From Simplicispira sedimenti (GTDB taxonomy: Bacteria; Pseudomonadota; Gammaproteobacteria; Burkholderiales; Burkholderiaceae_C), in the NCBI RefSeq assembly GCF_022760965.1, contig NZ_JAKVIJ010000002.1, positions 124,001 through 188,000 on the forward strand: DNA of 64,000 nt, read 5' to 3'. Below, in pieces: positions 48,009 to 57,468 of this stretch. The position numbers and the translations under genes are program-made. Each line of letters opens with the position of its first letter. The first letter of the stretch is position 1. The notes beneath the pieces are model-generated. The model saw only the letters and a program-made list of their open reading frames with translations, had not been told where the DNA came from and did not search any database.

Positions 48009-49778
48009 ACTATTGGTTCACTGATCGACTTTGCCGACCCGCATGATGCGGCCGGTGCCCGCCTGCGCCATGCGTTTGGCGCGCCGCGTACCGTGTGGGC
48101 GGCCCATGCGCTGCACGAGGTGCGTGCTGTGCTCGACGCTGCCGAGGCCGCAGCACGGGGCGGCGCCTGGGTGCTGGGCTGGCTGCGCTACGAGGCCGCG
48201 CCCGCGTTCGACCCCGCGCTCGCCGTGCAGGCGGGCGACCCCGCGCTGCCCCTGGCCTGGTTTGCGGCGCACGATGCACCGCTGCCCTGGCCCACCGCAG
48301 CGACAGCGGCAGACGATGCGCGCATCGACTGGCACACCCAGCCCGAGCGCGCCGCGTTTGACGCCGCGCTGGCGCACATCCAGGACGGCATTGCGCGCGG
48401 CACCTACTACCAGGTCAACCACACCGCACGGCTGCGCGGGCGCTGGTCGGGCACGGCGCAGGCCTTGTTTGCCGCGTTGCAGCGCGCCCAGGGCGGCGGC
48501 TACGCGGCGTGGATCGACGGCGCTGCCGCCGGGCAGGTGCTGTCCGTCTCGCCCGAGCTGTTCTTCGACTGGCAGGCCGGGCCGCAGGGCAGCGGCCCCA
48601 TCCTCACCCGCCCCATGAAAGGTACGGCCGCACGCGGCGCCACGCCGCAGGACGACGCCGCGCAGGCCGCGCACCTGCGCAACTCGCCCAAGGAGCGCGC
48701 CGAAAACGTGATGATCGTGGACCTGCTGCGCAACGACCTCTCGCGCATTGCCCAGCCCCACAGCGTGCGCGTGCCGCGCCTGTTCCATACCGAGGCGCTG
48801 CCCACCGTGTGGCAGATGACCTCGGACGTGGCCGCCACCACGCGCACGGGCACGCGGCTGCAGGACGTGTTTGCGGCGCTGTTCCCCTGCGGCTCCGTCA
48901 CGGGCGCGCCCAAGGTGCAGGCCATGCGCACCATCGCCCAGCTTGAAGACGGGCCGCGCGGCGTGTACTGCGGCGCCGTGGGCCTGCTGCGGCCCGCCGC
49001 TGGTGGCGGCCTGCACGCCACCTTCAACGTACCCATCCGCACCGTCGAACTGCAGGGCAGCGAGGCCCGCTGCGGCATTGGCAGCGGCATTGTCTGGGGC
49101 GCCGACGCCAACGCCGAATGGCGCGAATGGGCCGCCAAGCGCGCCTTTGTCGAGCGCGCCAGTGAGCCCTTCGACCTGCTGGAAACCCTGCGGCTGGAGG
49201 ACGGTGCCTACCACCACCTGCCCGAGCACCTGGCGCGCATGGAGCAGGCGGCGGCGCATTTCGGCGTGCCTTGGGACGCCACCGCCGTGCACCAGTGCCT
49301 GCAGGTGTTGGCGGGCAGCCACCCGCAGGGGGCATGGCGCACGCGCCTGTTGCTGGGCGCCGCAGGCACACCGCGTGCCGAGGCCTTTGCCCTGGCCCCC
49401 ACGCCCGAACCCGTGCTGCTGCGCCTGGCGCAGCGCCCGCTGGCCCAGGCGCACGGCGAATTCGTGCGCCACAAGACCACGCGCCGCGCGCACTACGCCG
49501 CGTTTGCGCCCCAGGAGCCGGGCGTGTTCGACACCGTGCTGTGGAACGAGGAAGGCGAGATCACCGAAGGCACCTTCGGCAACATCGCCATGCTGCTCGA
49601 CGGCCGCTGGGTCACGCCGCCGCTGGCCTGCGGCCTGCTGCCCGGCGTGGGCCGCGCCGTGGCGCTGCGCGATGGCCGGGTGATCGAGGCCGTGGTGCGG
49701 ATTCAGGATCTGCCGCGCGTGCAGGGCTGGGCCTTCATCAACAGCCTGCGCGGCTGGCTGCAGGCGCGCCTGGGCTGA
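48006..49778 (+). CDS. Aminodeoxychorismate synthase component I fused to aminodeoxychorismate lyase
   Basis: A 590-residue fusion making 4-aminobenzoate for folate. The N-terminal PabB domain (about 10-350) shows YYQVNHTARLRG, VSPELFF, RPMKGTAARG, NSPKERAENVMIVDLLRNDLSRIA and ALFPCGSVTGAPKVQAM of chorismate-using enzymes. The C-terminal PabC domain (about 365-590) shows the class IV aminotransferase segments HKTTRRAHY (with the PLP Lys) and NEEGEITEGTFGNIAML. The start is a TTG at 48006, the only plausible codon with a good GGAGG ribosome-binding site; family similarity begins at LIDFADP. The glutaminase PabA is not adjacent. Confidence 0.9.
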   Translation: MTIGSLIDFADPHDAAGARLRHAFGAPRTVWAAHALHEVRAVLDAAEAAARGGAWVLGWLRYEAAPAFDPALAVQAGDPALPLAWFAAHDAPLPWPTAATAADDARIDWHTQPERAAFDAALAHIQDGIARGTYYQVNHTARLRGRWSGTAQALFAALQRAQGGGYAAWIDGAAAGQVLSVSPELFFDWQAGPQGSGPILTRPMKGTAARGATPQDDAAQAAHLRNSPKERAENVMIVDLLRNDLSRIAQPHSVRVPRLFHTEALPTVWQMTSDVAATTRTGTRLQDVFAALFPCGSVTGAPKVQAMRTIAQLEDGPRGVYCGAVGLLRPAAGGGLHATFNVPIRTVELQGSEARCGIGSGIVWGADANAEWREWAAKRAFVERASEPFDLLETLRLEDGAYHHLPEHLARMEQAAAHFGVPWDATAVHQCLQVLAGSHPQGAWRTRLLLGAAGTPRAEAFALAPTPEPVLLRLAQRPLAQAHGEFVRHKTTRRAHYAAFAPQEPGVFDTVLWNEEGEITEGTFGNIAMLLDGRWVTPPLACGLLPGVGRAVALRDGRVIEAVVRIQDLPRVQGWAFINSLRGWLQARLG

Positions 49779-49870
49779 TAGCCACCGCCTGCACGCCGCC
49801 CGCGCCAGCGGTGCTGGTACAGTGGTCCGCCATCGGTATGGATCGGTGTGAACCCACGGAGGACGGCAGC

Positions 49871-50122
49871 ATGGCGCTGTTTCAAGGCATCTTCTTTTTG
49901 ATCCTGGGCCTGGGGCTGCTGGGCGTGGCCTACCAAAGCCTGGCGCGGGGCTGGCTGCCTTTTGGCTCCAACGGCTTCAAGGGCCGCCTGGAATGGCGCC
50001 GCGATGAGCAGCCAGGCCTGTTCTGGCTGGCCTGGGCCATGTACGCCACCGCAGGCCTGGTGATGGCCGTATTCGCCCTGGGCCTGCTGCTGGGCGTGAG
50101 CACGCCGCTGCCGTTGCGCTGA
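49871..50122 (+). CDS. Small two-helix membrane protein (83 aa)
   Basis: An 83-residue protein with hydrophobic helices at about 3-21 and 53-76 and the loop RGWLPFGSNGFKGRLEWRRDEQPG between them. No known family was recognised, but the composition and GC content match the core genome. The ATG has ACGGAGGACGGC upstream. It is the last core gene before the defence island. Confidence 0.75.
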   Translation: MALFQGIFFLILGLGLLGVAYQSLARGWLPFGSNGFKGRLEWRRDEQPGLFWLAWAMYATAGLVMAVFALGLLLGVSTPLPLR

Positions 50123-50161
50123 CTTCTTGGTGTCTTATGAGTGCGTGGTGTGCCCTTGAGC

Positions 50162-52228
50162 TTATTCGACTAGCACGCCCTCAGTTTTCCCCTTGTTCAG
50201 AATATCCAAAAGCACCAAGCACTGCTTTTCTGTGGGCAGTTTAGCGGGGATTTGTGCGGCTACTTTGAGTACGCCGTCCTCCTTTGGGGTGAGCAGATTT
50301 CTTTCCATTAACGCTTTGCGGATGCGATTCCACTCTGTCGCAGGGACGGTCAGTACTTTTTTCTGGGCATCGATGCCGTCATCGATCCTTTGTGTCTGTT
50401 TTGCTGACCGCACTGTGACTGACTGTTCATCGAGTGAAACGAGCCGATCATAGAAACTCTGGGGCAGGGCGCTTGCGATGGTTTCGACACGAGCCTGAAT
50501 CCTCGTCCAGCATGCTTCTCTTTTGCACCATTCGGATATGTTGGATATGCCTTGAGGTGGATTGGTAATGTCGTTGTTCACTACCCCAGATATCATCGCG
50601 ATTGCTCCTTCCAGCACCGTATCGACCATCTGCGCATTCCAGATTCCGAGAAAGTCGATGCTCTGCTTCCTGCGTTTTGCAATTTCAGAAAGTATTGCTA
50701 ATGTATAGGCCACGATATTTGCACGGTACCCGCCGTTATACCAAGGTTGGGCGGAAACGATACGCTCTGTGGCTCGAAATATTAGACCACGCGCCACCGC
50801 TCTTTTGAAATAAAACTCATTGAATCCATCGGATGACTTTTCCCACTCACTGCCGATTCGAGAAGCATAGCGTGCAAAGTTTTTCTGGGAGCCAAGATTG
50901 ACGTGCCTCGGATGGTCATCCCAGACGTTCTCGAATTTCGCAAGATCTGTCTTGGTGAACATTTGCGGTTTTGGATGTTCGGCTTTGAATTTCCGTTGCT
51001 CTGCTGGCGTGAGCTTTGATTGCACATCAGCATACTGACCACGCGCTCGTTCATAGAACCAGCGTGTCTCACGTGTGGCGCCTTTCTGCGCTGGTGCCCA
51101 AATACGGCGAGAAAACCCTTCCATCCTGATATGGAATGGGTGATTTGAAAAGAAATCGGCTGCATTTACACGATTCTGGGTGTTGGCATACTCCGATATC
51201 TTTGGCACGATCGTCTCGCTTTGCAGGCTGTCGATAACGGACAGCTTCATTTGAACAAATATCTTGGATAGGTCCGCTTTGTCTCGTTTCCTTGTGTGGA
51301 AGAGGGAGGCAGTGGTTTGCCCGCCATTGACAATCTGAAGGTCAATTACTCTTGAGATCGCTAGGCCTGAATCCGTCATCACGGTGTCTACACTTTGCGC
51401 TGTAGCGGTGATTCCGTTGTTGTAGGCAAAGAACATTCCTGGTTCATTCAAAATGGTCGACCGTATTCCCTGATTCACATTGCCACGGGCCTGCAGGAAG
51501 GTGCGCACGTTCTGTTCCAGCAGGCGTGCTCCGAATTTTTCGTACAGGGTTGCCAGCACATCTGCAGGCATAACCATCAGATAAGACTCGTAAGTATCGG
51601 TTTTGAGGTGGGCAGGCAAGCAAGCGATAGCCTTGCCGAACATATGATCGAAATCCAGATCGAGTGGTTCTTTGTGACTGCGGGAGCTTCGCTGGCGTTG
51701 AAGCCGTGAAATGTCCCATACGTGGTAACTGGCTGGGATACCAGCAACATCTCCATCGGCCAGGCTCTGCACAGTACCGCTGAGCGTGCGTTCGGAGAGA
51801 AGAATAAGGTTCAGCGAGCTGATGGCGCATCTGCGGTCAGCGATCTGCCTTGATAGACCGTATTCCGGCGAGGTGACTTCCAGTTCGCTGGCCAGATTCC
51901 TGTCGATGCTTGCCTCGAAAAAGTTTGCAAGACGCTTGAACGCAGCATCCAGATCGGTCTTGGTCAGTGATACCAATTCGTTTCTGGAATCGAAATCGGC
52001 AATGAAAAGATCCAGACCACCTTCGTCATTGAACCAGTATCCATCTATGCGCATACCACGCTGCGCTCGGAAATGGCAAAGCTCAAAGCCTTCAGTGAAG
52101 CCAGTTTCGATTAGTTCGGTCGCAAAAGTCTCCATGAACTCGTCGAGCTGAAATCTGGCATTGGCCTCGGCACCTGCCAACAGTTCCTGTCGGAAATCGT
52201 GAAAAAAGGCTTCGCCAGTTTGCTCCAT
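50162..52228 (-). CDS. AIPR family protein of the defence island
   Basis: A 688-residue protein with the AIPR (abortive infection phage resistance) core: FFAYNNGIT (266-274) and QIVNGGQTT (298-306), followed by SLFHTRKRDKADLSKIFVQM. The N-terminal part has IDGYWFNDEGGLDLFIADFD (about 61-80), reminiscent of a nuclease-like fold with conserved acids. AIPR proteins are linked to phage resistance; some are predicted nucleases. Base composition is lower than that of its neighbours (28/60 G+C in 50161-50220). The start overlaps the stop of the PD-(D/E)XK gene by one base (TGATG). It ends the minus-strand effector operon. Confidence 0.88.
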   Translation of the reverse strand: MEQTGEAFFHDFRQELLAGAEANARFQLDEFMETFATELIETGFTEGFELCHFRAQRGMRIDGYWFNDEGGLDLFIADFDSRNELVSLTKTDLDAAFKRLANFFEASIDRNLASELEVTSPEYGLSRQIADRRCAISSLNLILLSERTLSGTVQSLADGDVAGIPASYHVWDISRLQRQRSSRSHKEPLDLDFDHMFGKAIACLPAHLKTDTYESYLMVMPADVLATLYEKFGARLLEQNVRTFLQARGNVNQGIRSTILNEPGMFFAYNNGITATAQSVDTVMTDSGLAISRVIDLQIVNGGQTTASLFHTRKRDKADLSKIFVQMKLSVIDSLQSETIVPKISEYANTQNRVNAADFFSNHPFHIRMEGFSRRIWAPAQKGATRETRWFYERARGQYADVQSKLTPAEQRKFKAEHPKPQMFTKTDLAKFENVWDDHPRHVNLGSQKNFARYASRIGSEWEKSSDGFNEFYFKRAVARGLIFRATERIVSAQPWYNGGYRANIVAYTLAILSEIAKRRKQSIDFLGIWNAQMVDTVLEGAIAMISGVVNNDITNPPQGISNISEWCKREACWTRIQARVETIASALPQSFYDRLVSLDEQSVTVRSAKQTQRIDDGIDAQKKVLTVPATEWNRIRKALMERNLLTPKEDGVLKVAAQIPAKLPTEKQCLVLLDILNKGKTEGVLVE

Positions 52229-53202
52229 CACTGTCCTCCGAAGATGGCGGTTCCGTCGCACTCGTATGGCGCGATCGATTCAAGTTTGATGTCGTAGGCT
52301 ACGTTGGCGATCCCTGTCGGCAACTTTGACCGAATGAGACGCGGAAAATCGGGAGCGACTCGATAGCTTCGAACATCGCTAATGGAAAAGCGTGGTTCGT
52401 CATAGGCAGGCAGAGGGGCGTAGCCGTGTGCAACGAGCTTTTGTTCAAAAGCCTCCAAAGCGCTTGCCTCGTCGAGGCGCGACAGGACTGCAGCTACTAT
52501 CTCGTTGAGGGAGCGGGCGGTCGTCACGTCTGACAATGCGCTAAGTCGGTAGATGCGCAGGAACAGCGCATCGTTCAAGGATTCAAGCTGATCTTCTGAC
52601 GAAATGCGGACGCTGTTTCGCTCTGACCCCGAGAGCGATTTGACCTCGACGGCTGTGTTGCCGAATATGAAATCCTGATGTGATCGTTCCGGACCGAGCC
52701 AGGCTTCGACGGCGGCAATGCTCGACATCTCCCGATCGATTAGTTCCGTCAGGAAGACAATTTCGGCAAAGAGGCCGCGTACTTCCTCGATGGTCAGGTG
52801 CTGACCTCGACCTGACAGGAATGTCTTCCAACGGCGGATGTGCGCCAGAGAGATTGCGAGAGCGCTTGCCGAGTCGGTGGCGCGCTCCAGAGCGGATGCA
52901 AGGGTGCGGCACAGTCCTTCGAAGAGATCGCGGTCCACCTGCTTCTCAAGGGCGAGGACCAAGCGCTGCTGCCCCTGATCTCCGGCACGAAAATCGACAC
53001 CAATGCCGTTCACCGTGACCGCGTTTTTCCGATACTGGGCTGCGTGGTCGCCCTGAAGCTCCACGATGAACAGGCAGGCGCCGCCGGCATCGCGTCCCCA
53101 GAAACAGGGCACGGCCGTTTCCACCGCAACCGGGCGGACATTGAAGTCCGCTCCCGGAACGGCGATGTCATCCCACGGAGAGGACTCAGGCATCGTAGTC
53201 AT
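52228..53202 (-). CDS. PD-(D/E)XK motif protein (DUF4420)
   Basis: A 324-residue protein of the DUF4420 family. The nuclease signature is visible as QDFIFGNTAVEVKS: D177, then E186-V-K188, with an upstream helix AEIVFLTELI (about 146-155) giving an additional Glu. C-terminal residues from about 270 are SISDVRSYRVAPDFPRLIRS. It is the best candidate for a DNA-cutting subunit of the system. Overlaps: the start at 53202 (or an ATG at 53193) lies inside the end of the Z1 gene, and the stop overlaps the AIPR start. Confidence 0.87.
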   Translation of the reverse strand: MTTMPESSPWDDIAVPGADFNVRPVAVETAVPCFWGRDAGGACLFIVELQGDHAAQYRKNAVTVNGIGVDFRAGDQGQQRLVLALEKQVDRDLFEGLCRTLASALERATDSASALAISLAHIRRWKTFLSGRGQHLTIEEVRGLFAEIVFLTELIDREMSSIAAVEAWLGPERSHQDFIFGNTAVEVKSLSGSERNSVRISSEDQLESLNDALFLRIYRLSALSDVTTARSLNEIVAAVLSRLDEASALEAFEQKLVAHGYAPLPAYDEPRFSISDVRSYRVAPDFPRLIRSKLPTGIANVAYDIKLESIAPYECDGTAIFGGQ

Positions 53203-55846
53203 CCTCCTCGTCAGGATCGTCGGCGTAACCTTGCATCTGCTGGAGCCAGACCTTGTTCACGACGACATTGATGGTCGTCGAATAGTCCCCGTGGGGGAAA
53301 CTGACGCCGAAGGCAACGATCGGTCCCTTCACGGCCTCGCCCTTGGGCTCCAGGCTGTGAATCATGAGGAGCGGCTTGTTCCGGACCATGCGGTAATGCG
53401 TGTCGGATACCGCTCCTGAGCCATCTTCGCCGCCAGCCAGTGTTCTGGCCTCATTGCGTTGTGCGTCGCTGAGACCGAGCTTCTCGTCGCCACGCGAGGC
53501 AACCCTGTCCTTGTTCAGGCGCCAAGAAGTGCCGTCCGGCTGATCCTTCCCGACGACGCGCACTTGGTTCCTCAGGGTGAACGCGTTTTCACCGCCTGAG
53601 CCACCCGAAGGGGAAATCAGCAGAACATCGGCCAGCGGGCGCTTCGTCGCAATCCGTTCGAGATAGCTCACCACGTCCGATTTCTGTCCGGCAAAGGTGG
53701 AATGGCATTCGAACCGGGTGAGGAAGTCGTCGATCACCTCGACGGGTACGTCCCTGAAGATGACGCCCTTTTCGGTGGACTCCTCCGGTTGCCCGCCGAA
53801 TCCACTTCGCCAGTGATCGGCGATCAGCGCAAGGTTCCTGGCATTCACGTCAGGGTCGGTGGAGACTATGTAGCTCTCCCGCAATCGCCCACTGAAACTC
53901 TGCTCGACCGTGACCTCTTGGCCGGATCGCATCTTGTTCACCGCCGTGATCAGCAGGCTGTCCGGATGCGAGCGGACGTACAGGCCAAAATCCTTCGGGC
54001 TAAGGCGATCGCGCCGCATGCGCTTGACCTGCTGTACAAGTTCTTCGGAGGCATCGGCGATGTGGGAGTACCAGTTGATCGAATCGCGCGAAAGATGGAC
54101 GCGGCAGAGGTCCTCGAAGCCCGGCCGGTAACCAAACCAGCGGCCCATCTGCATGAGGGTGTCGTACATCTTCGTGTTGCGGTACATGTAGCTGACGGTC
54201 AACCCCTCGATGGTCAGGCCTCGGGAGAGGCTCAGACCACCGACCGCGACCGCGGTCAACCCGACTCCTTCCTTAGCGTAGCGGGCGTAGTCGAGCACCT
54301 CGTCACTCTTGCTGTTGATGACATAGAGGTGTAGGTGCTCGAAGACGCCGCTGAGGGCAGCCTTCACTTCCGCCCAGGTAAACCCGGCGTCGGCATACTC
54401 GGCATCGAAGGCGTGCTTCAGGCCCTGCATGTACGCGTTTCGTGAGGAAACCTCTTCCGGCATCGCGTAGTTGGCGAGAACCGCCTCCCTGATCCTCTTC
54501 TCCCTGAGACTCAGGAAGTCACGTACGGCCTTCTGAACGGGCACGAAGCGCGATACATTGACCATCATTGAGCAATGCTTGCCGGTCTGCCCACGCAGGT
54601 TCCGGATGGCGCGGGCGACGATGAATTCGTCGAGTGCGCGATAGAGGCTGGCGGGCAACTCGTGGACGGGATCGTCACGCTTGTGGGCGTACGGGATGAG
54701 ATCCTCGCAATCGTCGATCGGCCTCACGATCGATTGACTGGTCGCCTCGTCGAGGAACACCTTCTCTGCGCCGAAGTACGTCGTTGGCGCGTCCAGGCAA
54801 TAGATGAAGTCGCGTGGGAACAGCTCCTCACGCACATCATCGCCATACGCGTCGGGGTTGATGAAGATGTTGGCGAACGGTGTCGCCGTGTAGCCGACAT
54901 AGCACGATTTCGCGAACAGCCCAAGGATGCGCCGGATCATCGTATTCGTTTGGGTCGGATCCAGATCCTCCTTGTTGGTGTTGATCGACGCGTTGTCGGC
55001 CTCGTCGTCAATCAGCAGCATCGGCACGTCGGAAATCCGGCCATCGCCCTCGGCGTTCAGCTCCTTCAGCCACTTGTGAAGAGCCTTGAGCGTCGTGACG
55101 TTCTTCTTGATGACCAGAATGATCGGCTTGCTGAAGTCGTTGATTTTCCAGCCGCTCTTTTCCGCTGTGTTCTTGTTGAAGTCCTCGTTGATGTTGGTGA
55201 GGGTGGCCGGATGCGGATAGCCCGGCGCGAGGCCCACACCGATGTTGCGACGATCCTCGGGATCGCTGGATCGGCCGATGAAGGCTTCATCGATGCGCTG
55301 CTGCGTCTGCTTGCGCAGATTGTTGTGAATGCCGGCGACGACGATGATGAACTTGTAGCCGGTGTCGGCGGCACGTGCTATCAGGCCGGTGTAGTTGGCC
55401 GTCTTGCCCGACTGCACATGACCGATGACAAGGCCGCGACGGTTCCAGGTTGTGCCCTCGCTCATCGGATCCTGCAGGTGGCCGAGAATGCGGGTCGTCA
55501 CATCGCTCAGCGACTGAACCATCTGCGGAGGCCAACCTTCCTTGAGAAGAAAATTCCCATAGGATTCCGCATACGTCCAGGCGACATCCTCACGCTTGTG
55601 GACCCACTGATCATCATGCTTTGCAGTGACATCCACCAACGAAACACCGGCCCCCATGCGTGTGTCGATCGAGATCATCGCCTCGGTGACGATATTGCGG
55701 AGATCACCCGTAAAGCCGAAGATTGCGGCGATCTGTTTCGCCTTTTCCTCCACCAGCTCACGCGTCGGCGTCTCGCCCATGTTGGCAAGGCCTGAGATGA
55801 GCGAATTGGTGATGTTCCGTTCTTCAGTGATGGCTGTGAGGCTCAT
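53186..55846 (-). CDS. Z1 domain ATPase/helicase-like protein
   Basis: An 886-residue superfamily 2-like ATPase. Motif I is GHVQSGKTANYTG (about 142-154), motif II LLIDDEADNAS (about 277-287), motif III YVGYTATPFANIF (about 316-328), motif V SRGLTIEGLTVSY (about 541-553) and the arginine finger region QMGRWFGYR (566-574). Z1 proteins are found beside DUF4420, AIPR and GHKL ATPase genes in predicted restriction systems, where they may translocate on DNA. The acidic C-terminus (DDPDEEDDYDA) is notable. It overlaps the upstream GHKL gene by 4 bases and the downstream nuclease gene by up to 17. Confidence 0.92.
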   Translation of the reverse strand: MSLTAITEERNITNSLISGLANMGETPTRELVEEKAKQIAAIFGFTGDLRNIVTEAMISIDTRMGAGVSLVDVTAKHDDQWVHKREDVAWTYAESYGNFLLKEGWPPQMVQSLSDVTTRILGHLQDPMSEGTTWNRRGLVIGHVQSGKTANYTGLIARAADTGYKFIIVVAGIHNNLRKQTQQRIDEAFIGRSSDPEDRRNIGVGLAPGYPHPATLTNINEDFNKNTAEKSGWKINDFSKPIILVIKKNVTTLKALHKWLKELNAEGDGRISDVPMLLIDDEADNASINTNKEDLDPTQTNTMIRRILGLFAKSCYVGYTATPFANIFINPDAYGDDVREELFPRDFIYCLDAPTTYFGAEKVFLDEATSQSIVRPIDDCEDLIPYAHKRDDPVHELPASLYRALDEFIVARAIRNLRGQTGKHCSMMVNVSRFVPVQKAVRDFLSLREKRIREAVLANYAMPEEVSSRNAYMQGLKHAFDAEYADAGFTWAEVKAALSGVFEHLHLYVINSKSDEVLDYARYAKEGVGLTAVAVGGLSLSRGLTIEGLTVSYMYRNTKMYDTLMQMGRWFGYRPGFEDLCRVHLSRDSINWYSHIADASEELVQQVKRMRRDRLSPKDFGLYVRSHPDSLLITAVNKMRSGQEVTVEQSFSGRLRESYIVSTDPDVNARNLALIADHWRSGFGGQPEESTEKGVIFRDVPVEVIDDFLTRFECHSTFAGQKSDVVSYLERIATKRPLADVLLISPSGGSGGENAFTLRNQVRVVGKDQPDGTSWRLNKDRVASRGDEKLGLSDAQRNEARTLAGGEDGSGAVSDTHYRMVRNKPLLMIHSLEPKGEAVKGPIVAFGVSFPHGDYSTTINVVVNKVWLQQMQGYADDPDEEDDYDA

Positions 55847-57321
55847 ACAAAGGTCTCGCTGATGAATTTTTCGGCCAGATCGATCTGACCGTCAAAAAGG
55901 TGCGTCGAGCGCACGATCTGGAGAAAGGCTTTCGGATCGCCAGGCCCGTCACCGTACAGCACCTGACGCAGGCTTTTCAGGCGTTCCATGGTCTGGTTCT
56001 CATCTGCAGCATGCTGATTGATCACGCGCGGCTGGGTTGAATAGTCGGAATAGATCATCTCGATAGGCAGCGCAGCTGCAATCGAATCAAGTAGCGTACG
56101 CAGCAGTTTTGCGTCCTCCGCCAAGAGTTTTCCTGTCAGCGAAGTGATGATTGGGTGCTGTACGTTGATTGCGAAGCGGATACCGTCGTGATCTGCATAT
56201 CGTTCCCATAGCGGAGCCTGGGCTTCGTGGAACAGGCGCTGCCCGCGTCCTCGATGCACCGTCACACTGCGATCGGTGATTTTGTTGATGATCTGACGCA
56301 AGCGTTCACGCACCAGATGCGGTGGACGGGCACGTGACTTCTTGATATCTATGGTCCATGCCTCGTCAAGATCGTTGGAAAAATCGATCTGTATCCGCGC
56401 CAGCTTGGTGGCTTCGCCTTTCGGCACCAAACGGAACCAATCTCCCCATGCCATCAGGCGCCCGTTCCTGTAAACATAGCCTCCTTGGTTCGAAATGAAA
56501 TCGCTGCGATCCTGGTAAAAATCGTAGTCGGCAGCGGAGAGTCGGCTGTGGTGAGGAAGTACATAGGGTTGCATTCGGACCTCAGCACCTCCGACATATA
56601 CGATTTCTTCAGGTAGAACCTGGGTCGCTGGGCTCTTTTTGCAGAAGGGATCAAATGGCGCAATGGGATGCCCATTGATGGTGATGGATATCCTGGTACG
56701 GCCTTTGACTTCACCCGAGAGGAATCGATGAAAAACGAGGGACAGGTGTCGTCTCACTGCTTCCAGTTTCTCGTTCACGATATCCTGCTGGTGATCATTG
56801 GCTTCGTCCTCCAGCAAGCGATCAAGCTGTTGCCAGACTACTGCAGTGCCGTGCCTACCAAGATTGCCGATATGAGGTAACGCTTGGATTTCAGCCTCAT
56901 CAAGGATATTCAGAATCCAGTCGTCTGCAGCATCGATTCGATCCAAATTCCATTCGGCACCAGAAAGAAGGCCTTCGGTGGTGCTTACAACGGTCAGCGA
57001 GCGGCACTGCGAGAAAGACGCTGTTTTCAGCCCAAGTCCAAAGCGCCCCAGGTCCTTTGGTGACCGATGCCGTCTGGGGTTGACTGTGCCATGGCGCATG
57101 GCGGCCAGCACCTCATCTCCCGTCATTCCTTTGCCGTTGTCGAGAATGACCACAACAGGATGCTCGCAAGCAATATCGCAGATGATGTCGATCTTGTCTG
57201 CGTCCGCAGAGATACTGTTATCGATCAGATCCGCAATGGCAGTTTCGAGTGAGTAACCAAGATCCCGCATCGAGGCAGAAAGGCATGCTGCGCTTGGTGG
57301 ATGTCTGTGCTCCCGTGCCAT
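55843..57321 (-). CDS. MORC/MutL-like GHKL ATPase of the defence island
   Basis: A 492-residue GHKL ATPase. N box ETAIADLIDNSISA (26-39), G1 DNGKGM (61-66), and G2 GRFGLGLKTASFS (92-104) are all intact, followed by a second domain with transducer-like features. Such ATPases clamp on DNA on ATP binding (known for MutL and MORC proteins), and prokaryotic relatives occur in predicted restriction systems together with Z1 proteins. The ATG at 57321 has GGGAG upstream. It is the first gene of the four-gene minus-strand operon and is divergent from vsr, sharing a 147-bp control region. Confidence 0.9.
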   Translation of the reverse strand: MAREHRHPPSAACLSASMRDLGYSLETAIADLIDNSISADADKIDIICDIACEHPVVVILDNGKGMTGDEVLAAMRHGTVNPRRHRSPKDLGRFGLGLKTASFSQCRSLTVVSTTEGLLSGAEWNLDRIDAADDWILNILDEAEIQALPHIGNLGRHGTAVVWQQLDRLLEDEANDHQQDIVNEKLEAVRRHLSLVFHRFLSGEVKGRTRISITINGHPIAPFDPFCKKSPATQVLPEEIVYVGGAEVRMQPYVLPHHSRLSAADYDFYQDRSDFISNQGGYVYRNGRLMAWGDWFRLVPKGEATKLARIQIDFSNDLDEAWTIDIKKSRARPPHLVRERLRQIINKITDRSVTVHRGRGQRLFHEAQAPLWERYADHDGIRFAINVQHPIITSLTGKLLAEDAKLLRTLLDSIAAALPIEMIYSDYSTQPRVINQHAADENQTMERLKSLRQVLYGDGPGDPKAFLQIVRSTHLFDGQIDLAEKFISETFV

Positions 57322-57468
57322 CAATGCTCCCTTTTTGATCTCTTGCGAAACAGTTGCATGCAAAGCTTCAAGCTACCGATCTATGGTTCGTTTCTCTTCG
57401 GATGAAATGGCCGAGGATGTGCGAACAGGCGGTTTTCGATGACAGCCAGGCGAATAGTATCCAGGGCC

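Noticed and set aside
48018..49493. 491-codon minus-strand open frame opposite pabB-pabC
   Set aside because: Shadow frame: Ala/Gly/Arg-rich and without motifs.
50123..50161. Search for direct repeats or a tRNA at the island edges (here and at 59526-59592)
   Set aside because: Only chance similarity (CTTCTTGGTG against CCTTCTTTTGG) was seen, and no tRNA fold, so no attachment site is claimed.
54575..55795. 406-codon plus-strand open frame opposite the Z1 gene
   Set aside because: It mirrors the codon pattern of the Z1 gene and has no recognisable domain; Z1 motifs are intact on the other strand.
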